Shown here in pieces: positions 34,591-42,522 of a stretch of 64,000 bases of DNA (its first letter is position 1; each line of letters opens with the position of its first letter). Source of the stretch: Planctomycetia bacterium. Its GTDB lineage: Bacteria > Planctomycetota > Phycisphaerae > Phycisphaerales > SM1A02. The stretch lies in contig SYGP01000031.1 in assembly GCA_005799495.1 (NCBI GenBank), positions 62,001 to 126,000 on the forward strand. Reading direction: 5' to 3'. The translations under genes were made by a program, and so were the position numbers. The notes under the pieces are model-generated. The model saw nothing but the letters and a program-made list of their open reading frames with translations, ran no database searches and was not told the DNA's origin.

Positions 34591-35168
34591 CGCGTCTCGC
34601 GCTGCGCGCCCTTGGCGGCGGGATCGTTCAACTGAAACATGGACTGCGTTCGCAGGACCAAGCCACAGTCACTTCGCAGGTGCCAGCCCTGCACATGGAT
34701 CTCGGTGCGGAACCGCTGCAAGTCGATCAAGGAAAGATTCGGCTTGCCGCTCGTGGCGTCATTCCACTGCACAGAGAGTGATCCGTTGTCCCGCACATGG
34801 GCCATCATCTCTCGGTAGGTGCCAACATAAAGGTGGTCAGCCAATGTCTCAGTCTGCACCGCCGTCATGAAGGTCAGCTTTTCCGCCAGAGGCTCTTCAT
34901 GTTCATGCTCGCCTGCGCAGAGCATGTTCTTCGTGAGTCCGCGCTCGGGCAGGGCGCTTGGCTTGTCCGTCACGACTTCACACACGCACAGCCTGTCCAT
35001 CTGAAAGCGGACCACCTGCCCACCGCGGAAGATCCATGCCTCCGCCTCGATCGCACCGTTCTCGATACGCCGGCGAGATTCGATGTCAAAGAACTCTGGG
35101 TGAACGGCCTTCCGGTAAAGCAGCAGCGTGTAAGCCTGCAGACTGGTGACTTTTGTGGGCGAATTCAT
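34587..35168 (-). CDS. Hypothetical cytoplasmic protein upstream of UDG
   Basis: 193 residues, not confidently recognised. Soluble, with mixed alpha/beta composition. The N-terminus (LLLYRKAVHPEFFDIESRRR) and an Arg-rich core (AWIFRGGQVVRFQMDRLCVC) recall the DUF2617-type proteins of planctomycetes, which I cannot verify by eye. A small acidic/His segment (GEHEHEEPL) lies near residue 87. The stop overlaps the UDG start (GTGA), implying translational coupling and perhaps a linked role in DNA repair. It is the first gene of this minus-strand unit, 141 bases past the rnpB terminator. Confidence 0.75.
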   Translation of the reverse strand: MNSPTKVTSLQAYTLLLYRKAVHPEFFDIESRRRIENGAIEAEAWIFRGGQVVRFQMDRLCVCEVVTDKPSALPERGLTKNMLCAGEHEHEEPLAEKLTFMTAVQTETLADHLYVGTYREMMAHVRDNGSLSVQWNDATSGKPNLSLIDLQRFRTEIHVQGWHLRSDCGLVLRTQSMFQLNDPAAKGAQRETR

Positions 35169-35309
35169 GTCGAGTCGCAGTTTACCGATGGACGCAACCC
35201 ATTCAAGGATTTTGGATCAAGCCAAGTCCACTCCAACGCTAACCATCGTGTTTGCAGTGCTTTGCAGATGCTTTTTCTGAAACGAGAAAATCGGCAGTTT
35301 GTCCTTCGC

Positions 35310-35346
35310 AAAAAAGGTGAGGCGGATCCCCTTTCGGAGATCCGCC
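35310..35346 (-). terminator. Intrinsic terminator of rnpB
   Basis: Perfect 8-bp stem GGCGGATC / GATCCGCC (35321-35328 and 35339-35346) with a 10-base loop. On the minus strand it is followed by TCACC and a run of six T residues (35310-35315 complement). It begins a few bases after the predicted 3' end of RNase P RNA. Confidence 0.9.
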
Positions 35347-35350
35347 CCGC

Positions 35351-35722
35351 GCATGTGGTCGTAAGCCGAATTCTGTTCCCTTTCGGGCGGCAATCATTTC
35401 TCTCTGGACCAGCGTTGCCGCTGGACTCAAAGCACGCGACCCGTCCTCATGCCGCGGACAGCGGTTGGCGGAAAGATCCGCCGGAGGACTGCTTGCGCTT
35501 GCACGCGGTGGGGTTTGCCGTGCCCTTCCCGTCACCGAGAAGGCGGTGCGCTCTTACCGCACCTTTTCACCCTTACCGAGGCAGAAGCCTCGGCGGTTTC
35601 TTTTCTGTGGCACTGTCCCGAGCCTGCGCTGAGGCTGGTGGCCGTTAGCCACCACCGTGTCCTGTCGTGTTCGGACTTTCCTCGCTCGGGGAGATCCCGA
35701 GGGCGATTGCCTGACCACGGGG
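35351..35722 (-). ncRNA. rnpB: RNase P RNA, bacterial class A
   Basis: Catalytic RNA of RNase P, which processes tRNA 5' ends. On the minus strand the two universal regions are present: GAGGAAAGTCCGAAC near the 5' end, and ACAGAATTCGGCTTA near the 3' end. The terminal helix P1 pairs GTGGTC (35713-35718 complement) with GACCAC (35355-35360 complement). Interior hallmarks include AGGGTGAAAAGGTGCGGTAAGAGCGCACC and GAGAGAAATGATTGCCGCCC, both written here in parts: GGTAAGAGCGCACC and AGAGAAATGATTGCCG. Ends are estimated from P1. The protein subunit gene (rnpA) is not in the window. Confidence 0.96.
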
Positions 35723-35798
35723 AAAGGGTAGCTCGCCCTTGGGCGGAATGCGAGCGGAACGAGCCGACTCTATCGTGGTGGCTGCCTTGCACCCCAGG

Positions 35799-36803
35799 AT
35801 GAGCGAGAACCGTTCACATTTTGAAATCGACTCCGCGGACAACCGCCAGATTCCCTCGCTTGCCGTGTGGTCGAGGGAAGCGCTTCCCGATTGGGTCATT
35901 CGAGGACTTCAGAGTCGCCCCGTGGGATCGGTCCGCATCGGATCACCTCTCCGTGCCGTCCGCGATGCGCTTGGTGTCGCGAGCGCATCCACGAGCGATC
36001 TTCGCAGTTTCTGTGCGGCGCATTCGCATGTGCCGATCGTTCATGTTGGATTTGGAAACTCCGACGAGGAACATGCGCTGGCAAGTCATGCCAGCGTGCT
36101 GTTCACCACCGAGCCTTGGATGCGACACTCCGGACGCGAGCTGCACCGCACCGTGGAGATTCCACTTCCGGGCTTTCCACATGAGGGTTCCTTCGCCCAG
36201 GCAAGTGCGTTTCTTTCGCAGGGCATGGCACCCGAGCTGTTGCATGCAGCTTCCGTCGCGCCGAGCAACTGCGGATCGCTCTTGGCGCGGCTGCAGGATG
36301 TCTGCAGCTTGCTGGTGCAGTGGCTCGGCATGCCCGAGCGTGTCAGTGCAGCGAGCACGGCGGAACGCCTGCACCGAACTCACGAATCGCAGCCCGACGC
36401 AAGTTCACGCCTGTTTCGTTTCTGGGAGGGCTCGATCAGCGTGACATGCGCATTCACGGATGGGAGGACTGCATCACTCACCGCTTCGAATCGCCATTCG
36501 CATTGGCGCCGATGCGCGCTTGTCAGCGGATCGGTCGGCGCGATCTTCGTGGACGATCGGCACATGGAGTGGCGGAGCCCAACGAATGAAGTCCTCGAGA
36601 CACCTGCACCGAGTCACACCGAGGGCGAAGACTCTGCGCCGTCTGCGCTCCTGAGCGCCGCATTGACCCCTCCGTGTGTTGCCGAACTGCCCCCGCAGTT
36701 GCTGCAGCGCGTTCGAGCGGTGATGGAAGCGGCGTTCCTGAGCGCGCTCACGGGAGAGGCAGAATCCCCCCAAGCGATGCTGGATGTGCTCTCACAGGCC
36801 TGA
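35799..36803 (+). CDS. Hypothetical protein next to rnpB, possibly Gfo/Idh-derived
   Basis: 334 residues, not recognised. The first half has scattered beta-strand segments (VRIGSPLRAVRDALGV, VPIVHVGFGNSDEEHALASH) without a clear dinucleotide-binding Gly-x-Gly-x-x-Gly. The second half (DVCSLLVQWLGMPERVSAAS, then a beta-rich block ending FVDDRHMEWRSP) is reminiscent of the C-terminal sheet of Gfo/Idh/MocA oxidoreductases. I would treat it as a diverged or non-catalytic relative at most. The start at 35799 is preferred because the earlier open codons lie close to rnpB. It converges with rplU, 51 bases apart. Confidence 0.65.
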   Translation: MSENRSHFEIDSADNRQIPSLAVWSREALPDWVIRGLQSRPVGSVRIGSPLRAVRDALGVASASTSDLRSFCAAHSHVPIVHVGFGNSDEEHALASHASVLFTTEPWMRHSGRELHRTVEIPLPGFPHEGSFAQASAFLSQGMAPELLHAASVAPSNCGSLLARLQDVCSLLVQWLGMPERVSAASTAERLHRTHESQPDASSRLFRFWEGSISVTCAFTDGRTASLTASNRHSHWRRCALVSGSVGAIFVDDRHMEWRSPTNEVLETPAPSHTEGEDSAPSALLSAALTPPCVAELPPQLLQRVRAVMEAAFLSALTGEAESPQAMLDVLSQA

Positions 36804-36822
36804 GCCCGCGCGTTGCGATTCG

Positions 36823-36868
36823 GCGGCGAGTTCCGCGGCGAGTTCCGCGGCGAATCACGCGGCGATGT
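36823..36868. repeat. Tandem 12-base repeat across the rplU stop codon
   Basis: Units GCGGCGAGTTCC at 36823-36834 and 36835-36846, a diverged third unit (GCGGCGAATCAC, 36847-36858) that contains the rplU stop codon, and a partial fourth that encodes the last residues of L21. The repeat fills the gap between the two convergent genes. Confidence 0.75.
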
Positions 36869-37172
36869 CGGTGACGCGCACCTGGATGTGCTTCTGCGTG
36901 TGTCCCTTGTGTCGGCGGTAGCCCTTGCGGCGGGAATACTTGTTCAGTGTCGTCTTTTCCGCCGTGCCGCCGACGACTTCGGCCGTGACCGTCACCTTCG
37001 CGAGATAGGGTGTGCCGATGCGGGCGGCCGAGCCGTCCTGCGAACCGACCGCGAGCACCTTCTCGAAAGTCACGGTCGATGATCCCTCGGGGATCTTCCG
37101 AAGATCGATGTCAATGACATCGTCCTTGCGCACCATGATCTGCGTTCCGCTGTCTTCGATGATCGCGTACAT
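36855..37172 (-). CDS. rplU: 50S ribosomal protein L21
   Basis: 105 residues, the standard length for L21. The N-terminal signature MYAIIEDSGTQIMVRKDDVI is typical, and the basic C-terminal RNA-binding tail is clear (LNKYSRRKGYRRHKGHTQKH). No Shine-Dalgarno sequence is visible in front of the ATG. In most bacteria rplU is followed by rpmA (L27); here the next gene on the strand is absent and the next plus-strand gene converges. The aminotransferase gene lies 18 bases upstream. Confidence 0.96.
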   Translation of the reverse strand: MYAIIEDSGTQIMVRKDDVIDIDLRKIPEGSSTVTFEKVLAVGSQDGSAARIGTPYLAKVTVTAEVVGGTAEKTTLNKYSRRKGYRRHKGHTQKHIQVRVTDIAA

Positions 37173-37190
37173 AGGGTCGGAGAGGCTACA

Positions 37191-38399
37191 TCAAACTGCC
37201 CGTTCCGCCAAGCGGCGCGGCGGGTTCGCCAGAAGGCGGCGCCGTGCCTCGAGCATCGTCGATTCTCGCTTGCAGAACGCGAAACGAAGCCATCGACGAT
37301 CGGCATTCACTGGGTCATAAAAGCTGCTCGCGGGGATTGCAGCGACCCCCGCGTCCGCCACCAATCGGCGCGCAGCCGTGACATCGTCTGGAAAGCCCGC
37401 CTCGACCGCATCGACCAGGATGAAGTACGAACCCTGCGGCTCGACGCATCGGAAGCCTGCCTCGCTCAGGATCTCGAGCATCATCGCGCGCCGCGCGGTG
37501 TAATCGGCGTGCAGTTGGCGGAGGTAAGTGTCGTCGCGGCACACGGCGCTGAGCGCATCGGCCGCGGCGCGCTGCAGCGGTGTTGCCGCGCAGAAGGTGA
37601 GGAACTGATGCGCGCATCGGATGGCAGCCGTGATCGACGGAGGCGCGATCGTCCAGCCGATCTTCCACCCAGTCAGCGAGAAGGTCTTGCCCAGACTTCC
37701 CAAGATGACCGCGCGTTCGCGCACCCCGGGCAACTGCGTGATGGATTGGTGCGGTCGCGCGTAGGTGATCGCGTCATACACCTCGTCGGAGAGAATGATC
37801 GCATCGTGCCGCTCAGCCAGTTCCGCCACGATGGCGTATTCGTCTGGCTCGAACATCCGCCCCGTCGGATTGTGCGGCGAGTTGAGGAGAATCGCCTTGG
37901 TCCGGTTCGAAAACGCCGCTTCAAGATCCGCACGGTGGATGCGGAAGTCGGGCCCCTCCAATCGAACGCGCCGTGCGATGCCTCCGGCCATCGCCACGCA
38001 GGCTGCGTAGGAGTCGTAGGAGGGATCGAGAAGAACCACTTCATCCCCGGGCGAAAGCAACCCGAGCAAACACGCCGCGATTGCTTCGGTGCAACCCGCC
38101 GTGACCGTGACTTCGCGCTCAGGGTCAATCTCGAACCCGCATGTCCGATGCGCGGCAGCAGCGATCGCGCGATTGGTCTCCACAAGCCCGAATGCGCGGG
38201 CGTACTGACCATGCCCTTCCGCGATGGCACGCTGTGCAGCTTCCTTCACGAAGTCTGGCCCGTCGAAATCAGGAAATCCCTGACCGAGGTTGACCGCTCG
38301 GTGCTCCGTGGCAAGGCGACTCATCGTCGTGAAGATCGACTCGCCGAATGGCGCGAGCCGCGGACTCGGTCCGTGCGTGATGTGCTGTGTGGCCGACAT
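37191..38399 (-). CDS. Class I/II pyridoxal-phosphate aminotransferase (kynurenine/methionine-type)
   Basis: 402 residues, PLP-dependent fold type I. The Schiff-base lysine sits in SLGKTFSLTGWKIGW near residue 242; the Tyr/Asp coenzyme contacts are in NSPHNPTGRMF near 171 and LSDEVYDAITY near 204. The opening (GQGFPDFDGPDFV) and the overall profile fit the YbdL/kynurenine aminotransferase group, which transaminates Met, Trp, kynurenine or related substrates. It is followed by rplU 18 bases later and is divergent from the pseudouridine synthase by 30 bases. Confidence 0.92.
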   Translation of the reverse strand: MSATQHITHGPSPRLAPFGESIFTTMSRLATEHRAVNLGQGFPDFDGPDFVKEAAQRAIAEGHGQYARAFGLVETNRAIAAAAHRTCGFEIDPEREVTVTAGCTEAIAACLLGLLSPGDEVVLLDPSYDSYAACVAMAGGIARRVRLEGPDFRIHRADLEAAFSNRTKAILLNSPHNPTGRMFEPDEYAIVAELAERHDAIILSDEVYDAITYARPHQSITQLPGVRERAVILGSLGKTFSLTGWKIGWTIAPPSITAAIRCAHQFLTFCAATPLQRAAADALSAVCRDDTYLRQLHADYTARRAMMLEILSEAGFRCVEPQGSYFILVDAVEAGFPDDVTAARRLVADAGVAAIPASSFYDPVNADRRWLRFAFCKRESTMLEARRRLLANPPRRLAERAV

Positions 38400-38429
38400 G
38401 GGAGTGAAGCCTTTCCTGTGAAGCCTAGG

Positions 38430-39299
38430 ATGCTAAGCGTGGAACACGCCCCATCTGCCAACGCCGCCGTTCCATGCGTGGTGTTGCTGCGGGATGACGC
38501 GTTGCTCGCGGTCGAGAAACCCGCGGGGACGGTCACCCTGCCCGGGCTCGGACATGCGAACGACTCGCTCTTGAACGGCGCATTCGCGGTCGATGGAAGC
38601 GCTCTCGCCGCCCTCGGCGCAGATCGCGACTGGGGGTTGCTGCACCGACTCGACCGCGAGACATCGGGCGTGGTGCTTCTGGCGCGCAGTGCCGCGGCCT
38701 ACGACTCGTTGCGTGCGCAGTTCGAGGCGCGTTCCGTGGCCAAGACCTATCTCGCCATCGTGCGCGGGCGGCTGCCGCGGACGCATGGCACCTGTCGGGA
38801 ACCCCTCGAAGAGGTCCGCCGTGGTGATCTGAAGATCAGCGTTCCGCGGCGCAGCGGCGTGGCCGCCGTGACGCACTGGCGTGTGGTTGCCCAGGCGAAT
38901 GGCAGTGCACTGATCGCATGCGCGATCGAAACGGGCAGGCTTCATCAGATCCGCGCGCACCTCGCTTGGCTCGGCGCACCCGTCGAAGGCGAACGCGTGT
39001 ACCGCGCGTTGCTGCCACCCAACACCAGCGCACCGCGCCGAAGCTCGAACGCTCCCCCGCTTCTTCTCCATGCCTGGCGGATTGGCTTTCTCCATCCGCT
39101 GCAGCGGCGGCGCATCGACGTGGAATCGCCCTTGCCGCCGACGATCCTGGCTGCCGCGATGCGATGCGCCGGAGGTGGAAATGATGCTGCCGCTCGTGCC
39201 CGCGTGGAGGCGCTGCTCGTTTCGCTTCGCGGCGATTGGTGGGCGCAGCCTGCTGCAACACGGTCGGGCGAATCCTCGCCTCGACGGAACCGATCATGA
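38430..39299 (+). CDS. RluA-family pseudouridine synthase
   Basis: 289 residues without an S4 domain. The catalytic block HRLDRETSGVVLLAR lies near residue 72 (Asp catalytic), and further family motifs include VEKPAGTVTLPG near 30, KTYLAIVRGRLP near 105, and ETGRLHQIRAHLAWLGAPVEG near 167. The target (23S rRNA or tRNA uridine) cannot be read from the sequence. The ATG at 38430 follows TAGG; longer in-frame open codons lie antisense to the aminotransferase. The stop overlaps the next gene's start (ATGA). Confidence 0.9.
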   Translation: MLSVEHAPSANAAVPCVVLLRDDALLAVEKPAGTVTLPGLGHANDSLLNGAFAVDGSALAALGADRDWGLLHRLDRETSGVVLLARSAAAYDSLRAQFEARSVAKTYLAIVRGRLPRTHGTCREPLEEVRRGDLKISVPRRSGVAAVTHWRVVAQANGSALIACAIETGRLHQIRAHLAWLGAPVEGERVYRALLPPNTSAPRRSSNAPPLLLHAWRIGFLHPLQRRRIDVESPLPPTILAAAMRCAGGGNDAAARARVEALLVSLRGDWWAQPAATRSGESSPRRNRS

Positions 39300-40273
39300 C
39301 TGCAACGGTGCTGTTGTTCATGCGCCGCACGCTGATCACCTTGCTGGTGCTGATTGGTTGGATCCTTGTTGGCGTGGTGGTGCTCTGGAACTGGCCAAGC
39401 GGATTTCATGCCGCGGTATCGGCCATCGGGCGGATTGCGTCTGGGCTGCGACTTGACTCTGCCGAGGTCGATGGGCGCACGGTGCCGTTCATCTCGGGCG
39501 GCGGGCGGTTCGATCCGCTGCAACTGGAACTCACCCCTGTGCTGCTGCTGCATGGTTGGGGAACGAGCAAGGAAGCCATGATGGGGCAAATGCGCTGGCT
39601 GGCGCCGTCGCGCCGTGTCGTTGCACCGGATCTGCCTGGCTTCGGTGACAACCCTTTCCCGCCGGGTGCAGCTCCGCTCGATGCCGATGGCTACATCGAG
39701 TGGATCGAGGCATTCCGTGTCGCCATGAATCTCGGCCAAGTCGATGTCGTTGGTGAATCGATGGGCGGTGCGCTCGCGGCTGCCTACGCGGCGGCGCATC
39801 CCGAGTCCGTACGGCGACTGGTGCTTGAATCGCCCGCAGGGCTGATGCCGCCGAGGATCAATCCGTTCATGGAAGAGGTCGCGAATGGCGGCAACCCACT
39901 CGACCTCTCGAGCGATGCAGATTTCGACCGGGTGATCGGACTCTGCTTCTCGAAACCTCCGCCCGTCCCAAGTCCATTTCGGCGCTTTCTCGTGGCACGT
40001 GCGGTGGAGCGACGAGAGATGCTGGCCGCCCTGGCCGAAGTGATGCGGCCATTTCTGCTCGATGGCAACGCCCCGCGTCTGGCATCCATCCGCGCACCGA
40101 CGCTGATTCTCTTCGGTGCGGAGGACAGGATCACCGATCCTTCACTGCTGCAGCCCTACGTGCGAGGCATCCGGGGGGCGGAGGGATTGATCCTGCCGGG
40201 TGCGGGGCATGTGATCTTCCACGATGCTCCTGCCGCCACGGAGCAAGCGCTCCTTGGTTTTCTCGATCGCTGA
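39296..40273 (+). CDS. Membrane-anchored alpha/beta hydrolase
   Basis: 325 residues. An N-terminal membrane helix (about 12-35, LITLLVLIGWILVGVVVLW) is followed by a complete alpha/beta-hydrolase fold: oxyanion HGWGTSKE near 84, the nucleophile elbow VGESMGGALAAA near 147 (Ser in GESMG), the acid in LFGAEDRITDP near 272, and the His in PGAGHVIF near 299. This is a serine esterase, lipase or related enzyme of unknown substrate. Translation is probably coupled to the pseudouridine synthase. It converges with the isocitrate dehydrogenase gene. Confidence 0.9.
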   Translation: MTATVLLFMRRTLITLLVLIGWILVGVVVLWNWPSGFHAAVSAIGRIASGLRLDSAEVDGRTVPFISGGGRFDPLQLELTPVLLLHGWGTSKEAMMGQMRWLAPSRRVVAPDLPGFGDNPFPPGAAPLDADGYIEWIEAFRVAMNLGQVDVVGESMGGALAAAYAAAHPESVRRLVLESPAGLMPPRINPFMEEVANGGNPLDLSSDADFDRVIGLCFSKPPPVPSPFRRFLVARAVERREMLAALAEVMRPFLLDGNAPRLASIRAPTLILFGAEDRITDPSLLQPYVRGIRGAEGLILPGAGHVIFHDAPAATEQALLGFLDR

Positions 40274-40318
40274 CCGCACGCCACAATCGAGAAGGCTGGC
40301 GCAAGTCACCTGTCCGCG

Positions 40319-41341
40319 TCAGAGGCGATCGATGACCGCCTGCGTGAACTGCTTGGTGTTCAGTGTTCCACCGAGGTCGCCTGTCTTGCATCCATCGAGA
40401 AGCGCGCGGTCATATGCATCTCGAATGCGCTTTGCCGTGGACGCCAACGACGCGTCGTTGTGCGTTTCCGCCATATGGTTGAGCATCATCACGGCACTCA
40501 TGGTGAGCGCGAGCGGATTCGCAATCCCCTTCCCCGCAATGTCGGGAGCACTGCCATGCACTGCCTCGAACACCGAGCCGGCTTCGCCGTAGTTGGCGCC
40601 GGGTACTGCGCCAAGTCCACCGACAAGTCCCGCGCAGAGGTCGCTGATGACATCGCCGTACAGGTTTTCCATCAGCAGCACGTCGAAGCGTGTTGGATCC
40701 TGCACCAACTTCATGCACGCTGCATCGATGATGAGCTCTTCGTACTCGAGTTGCGGAAACTTCGCCTCACGCACCTCACGGGCACAGCGGATGAACATCC
40801 CATCCGACAGCTTCATGATGTTCGCCTTGTGAAACACCGACACCTTCCGCCGCTGTCGGTGGACCGCGTAGCGGAACGCAAACTCAGCGATGCGCGTGCA
40901 TGCGTCGCGCGTGGCAACCTTGACGCTCGTGACGACACCGCGCGTGATCTCATTCTCGATGCCCGCGTACAACCCCTCGGTGTTCTCGCGAACCACGATG
41001 AGGTCCACGCCGTCGAAGCGCGTCTTGACGCCAGGCAGCGAACGCACGGGGCGAACGGCACCGTACAGGTCGAGCGTCTTGCGGAGCGCCACATTCACGG
41101 AGGAGAACCCACCGCCGACCGGCGTTGTGCAAGGCCCCTTCAGCGCGTACTTGTGCTCCTTGACCGCTGCAACAGTCTCTGGCGGCAGCAACTCCTTGGC
41201 GCCGCCCTCGAGGGCTGCGACTCCAGCAAGCCGCGGAATCCACTCGATGGGAGCAGCCGCAGCGGCGAGGATCGATACCACCGCATCCGCCACTTCAGGA
41301 CCGATGCCGTCACCTGGAATGAGGACTGCCTTGTAGCTCAT
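40319..41341 (-). CDS. Isocitrate dehydrogenase, NAD-type (isocitrate/isopropylmalate family)
   Basis: 340 residues, a monofunctional beta-decarboxylating dehydrogenase. Motifs include IPGDGIGPEVADAVV near residue 8, the substrate block RENTEGLYAGIENEI near 119 (isocitrate-type; LeuB has RELTGG), KANIMKLSDGMF near 172, the metal loop YGDVISDLCAGLVGG near 227, and VHGSAPDIAGKGIANPLA near 262. The short length and HGSAPDIAGK block favour the NAD-dependent group found in Thermus and mitochondria-like enzymes. NAD versus NADP use cannot be proven by eye. Confidence 0.9.
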   Translation of the reverse strand: MSYKAVLIPGDGIGPEVADAVVSILAAAAAPIEWIPRLAGVAALEGGAKELLPPETVAAVKEHKYALKGPCTTPVGGGFSSVNVALRKTLDLYGAVRPVRSLPGVKTRFDGVDLIVVRENTEGLYAGIENEITRGVVTSVKVATRDACTRIAEFAFRYAVHRQRRKVSVFHKANIMKLSDGMFIRCAREVREAKFPQLEYEELIIDAACMKLVQDPTRFDVLLMENLYGDVISDLCAGLVGGLGAVPGANYGEAGSVFEAVHGSAPDIAGKGIANPLALTMSAVMMLNHMAETHNDASLASTAKRIRDAYDRALLDGCKTGDLGGTLNTKQFTQAVIDRL

Positions 41342-41409
41342 GAGGGAGAGACGATAGCAGCCCCCTGTCAGGGACAGCCGTGAGGAACCGCGCAGAGGGA
41401 CCGCTGAAC

Positions 41410-41440
41410 AAAAAAACCCCCGCCCTGCGAGGGGCGGGGG
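41410..41440 (-). terminator. Intrinsic terminator of the LysM/secDF transcript
   Basis: GC-rich 9-bp stem CCCCCGCCC / GGGCGGGGG (41417-41425 and 41432-41440) with a 6-base loop. On the minus strand it is followed by seven T residues (41410-41416 complement). It lies about 35 bases after the LysM protein stop codon. Confidence 0.93.
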
Positions 41441-41475
41441 TCCTTCACGAACATCACCAAACGATGGAACGGCGC

Positions 41476-42411
41476 TCAGCCCTGTCGCGCCGGGATGACC
41501 AGCTTCATGCCAACCTTCAACGCGCTCGGATTTGTTCCGATCACGCTCTTGTTGGCTTCATAGATGCGCTTCCAGTTCGCGGACGATCCGCTGCCGTATG
41601 CCTTGGCTGCGATCGACGCAAGCGTTTCCCCGGCAGCCACGACATGCTGCGATCCCGTGGTGGACTTGCCCGAATCCGTGGATCCAGCAGATGTGGACGA
41701 CTTGGATGCCTTTGATCCGGTCTTTCCACCCGCCAACTTCTCCGCGGGCGAACCAGCCTTCGAAGGAAGATTGATCTTCTGCCCAACGCGCAGTGACTGG
41801 GGCGAGAGCCCGGGATTCACGGCAACGATGTCCTTCCAACGCGTGACATCTCGGAACCACTCACCCGCGATGCTCGACAGGGTGTCCCCCGACTTCACCG
41901 TGTAGCTTGTGTAGTTGGATGGCTTTGCCTTCGCTGTCGTCGCCGTTTTTTCAGCGAACTTGGGCTGTGTCTCAGGCAAGTTCGTCGGCGGCACGACCGC
42001 GGGCGGCGTTGTTGGCGTGATCGTTCCGACCACCGTCGGTACTGCGGACGGGTTGACCGGCTGCGGCTGAACCGGCGTGATGGTGGATTCGTTCGGTGGT
42101 GACGAGGGTGGCAGTGCGGTGAGATCCCCGAAACCGTTCAGGCTTGGTCCGACGGAGGTGCCGGTCGCTGCGCCGCTCGGCGCAACACCAGGCCCGGCAC
42201 CCAAAGCTGAACCCGAGTCGATTGTCGAGTGTGGCGGCAAGCCCGGCCCGGGTCCAAGGGTCAGGGATTCGGTGCCAGCGAGCGGCGATGGTTCGGAAAC
42301 ACCATCGATGGGCCGCTGATCGGAGCTTGGTGCAAGGAACGCGAAGTAGACGCCTGCAAGAAGCAAGAGTCCAAAAATCGAACTAACAACAATCTTGGAA
42401 CCGCGAGTCAT
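41476..42411 (-). CDS. Double LysM-domain membrane protein
   Basis: 311 residues. An N-terminal membrane anchor (about 6-26, IVVSSIFGLLLLAGVYFAFL) is followed by a long Pro/Gly/Thr/Ser-rich linker, then two LysM domains: about 170-216 (YTVKSGDTLSSIAGEWF ... LRVGQKINLP) and about 256-308 (VVAAGETLASIAAKAYG ... LKVGMKLVIP). LysM binds peptidoglycan or related glycans, so this is probably a periplasmic cell-wall-binding protein. GGAGG precedes the ATG by seven bases. It is 111 bases downstream of secDF and ends at a strong terminator. Confidence 0.9.
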   Translation of the reverse strand: MTRGSKIVVSSIFGLLLLAGVYFAFLAPSSDQRPIDGVSEPSPLAGTESLTLGPGPGLPPHSTIDSGSALGAGPGVAPSGAATGTSVGPSLNGFGDLTALPPSSPPNESTITPVQPQPVNPSAVPTVVGTITPTTPPAVVPPTNLPETQPKFAEKTATTAKAKPSNYTSYTVKSGDTLSSIAGEWFRDVTRWKDIVAVNPGLSPQSLRVGQKINLPSKAGSPAEKLAGGKTGSKASKSSTSAGSTDSGKSTTGSQHVVAAGETLASIAAKAYGSGSSANWKRIYEANKSVIGTNPSALKVGMKLVIPARQG

Positions 42412-42522
42412 AGTGAGGACCTCCATGTCCAGTGAGGGTGATGGTGATGCACGCTCCGACTGCGACCATGCAGCCAAAGCAATCCGTCAATGTCGGCCTA
42501 CGCGCCGACGGTGAAGTCTGTG

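Noticed and set aside
35239-35722. Small open frames inside the RNase P RNA gene
   Set aside because: The region is explained by rnpB with its conserved regions, P1 pairing and terminator.
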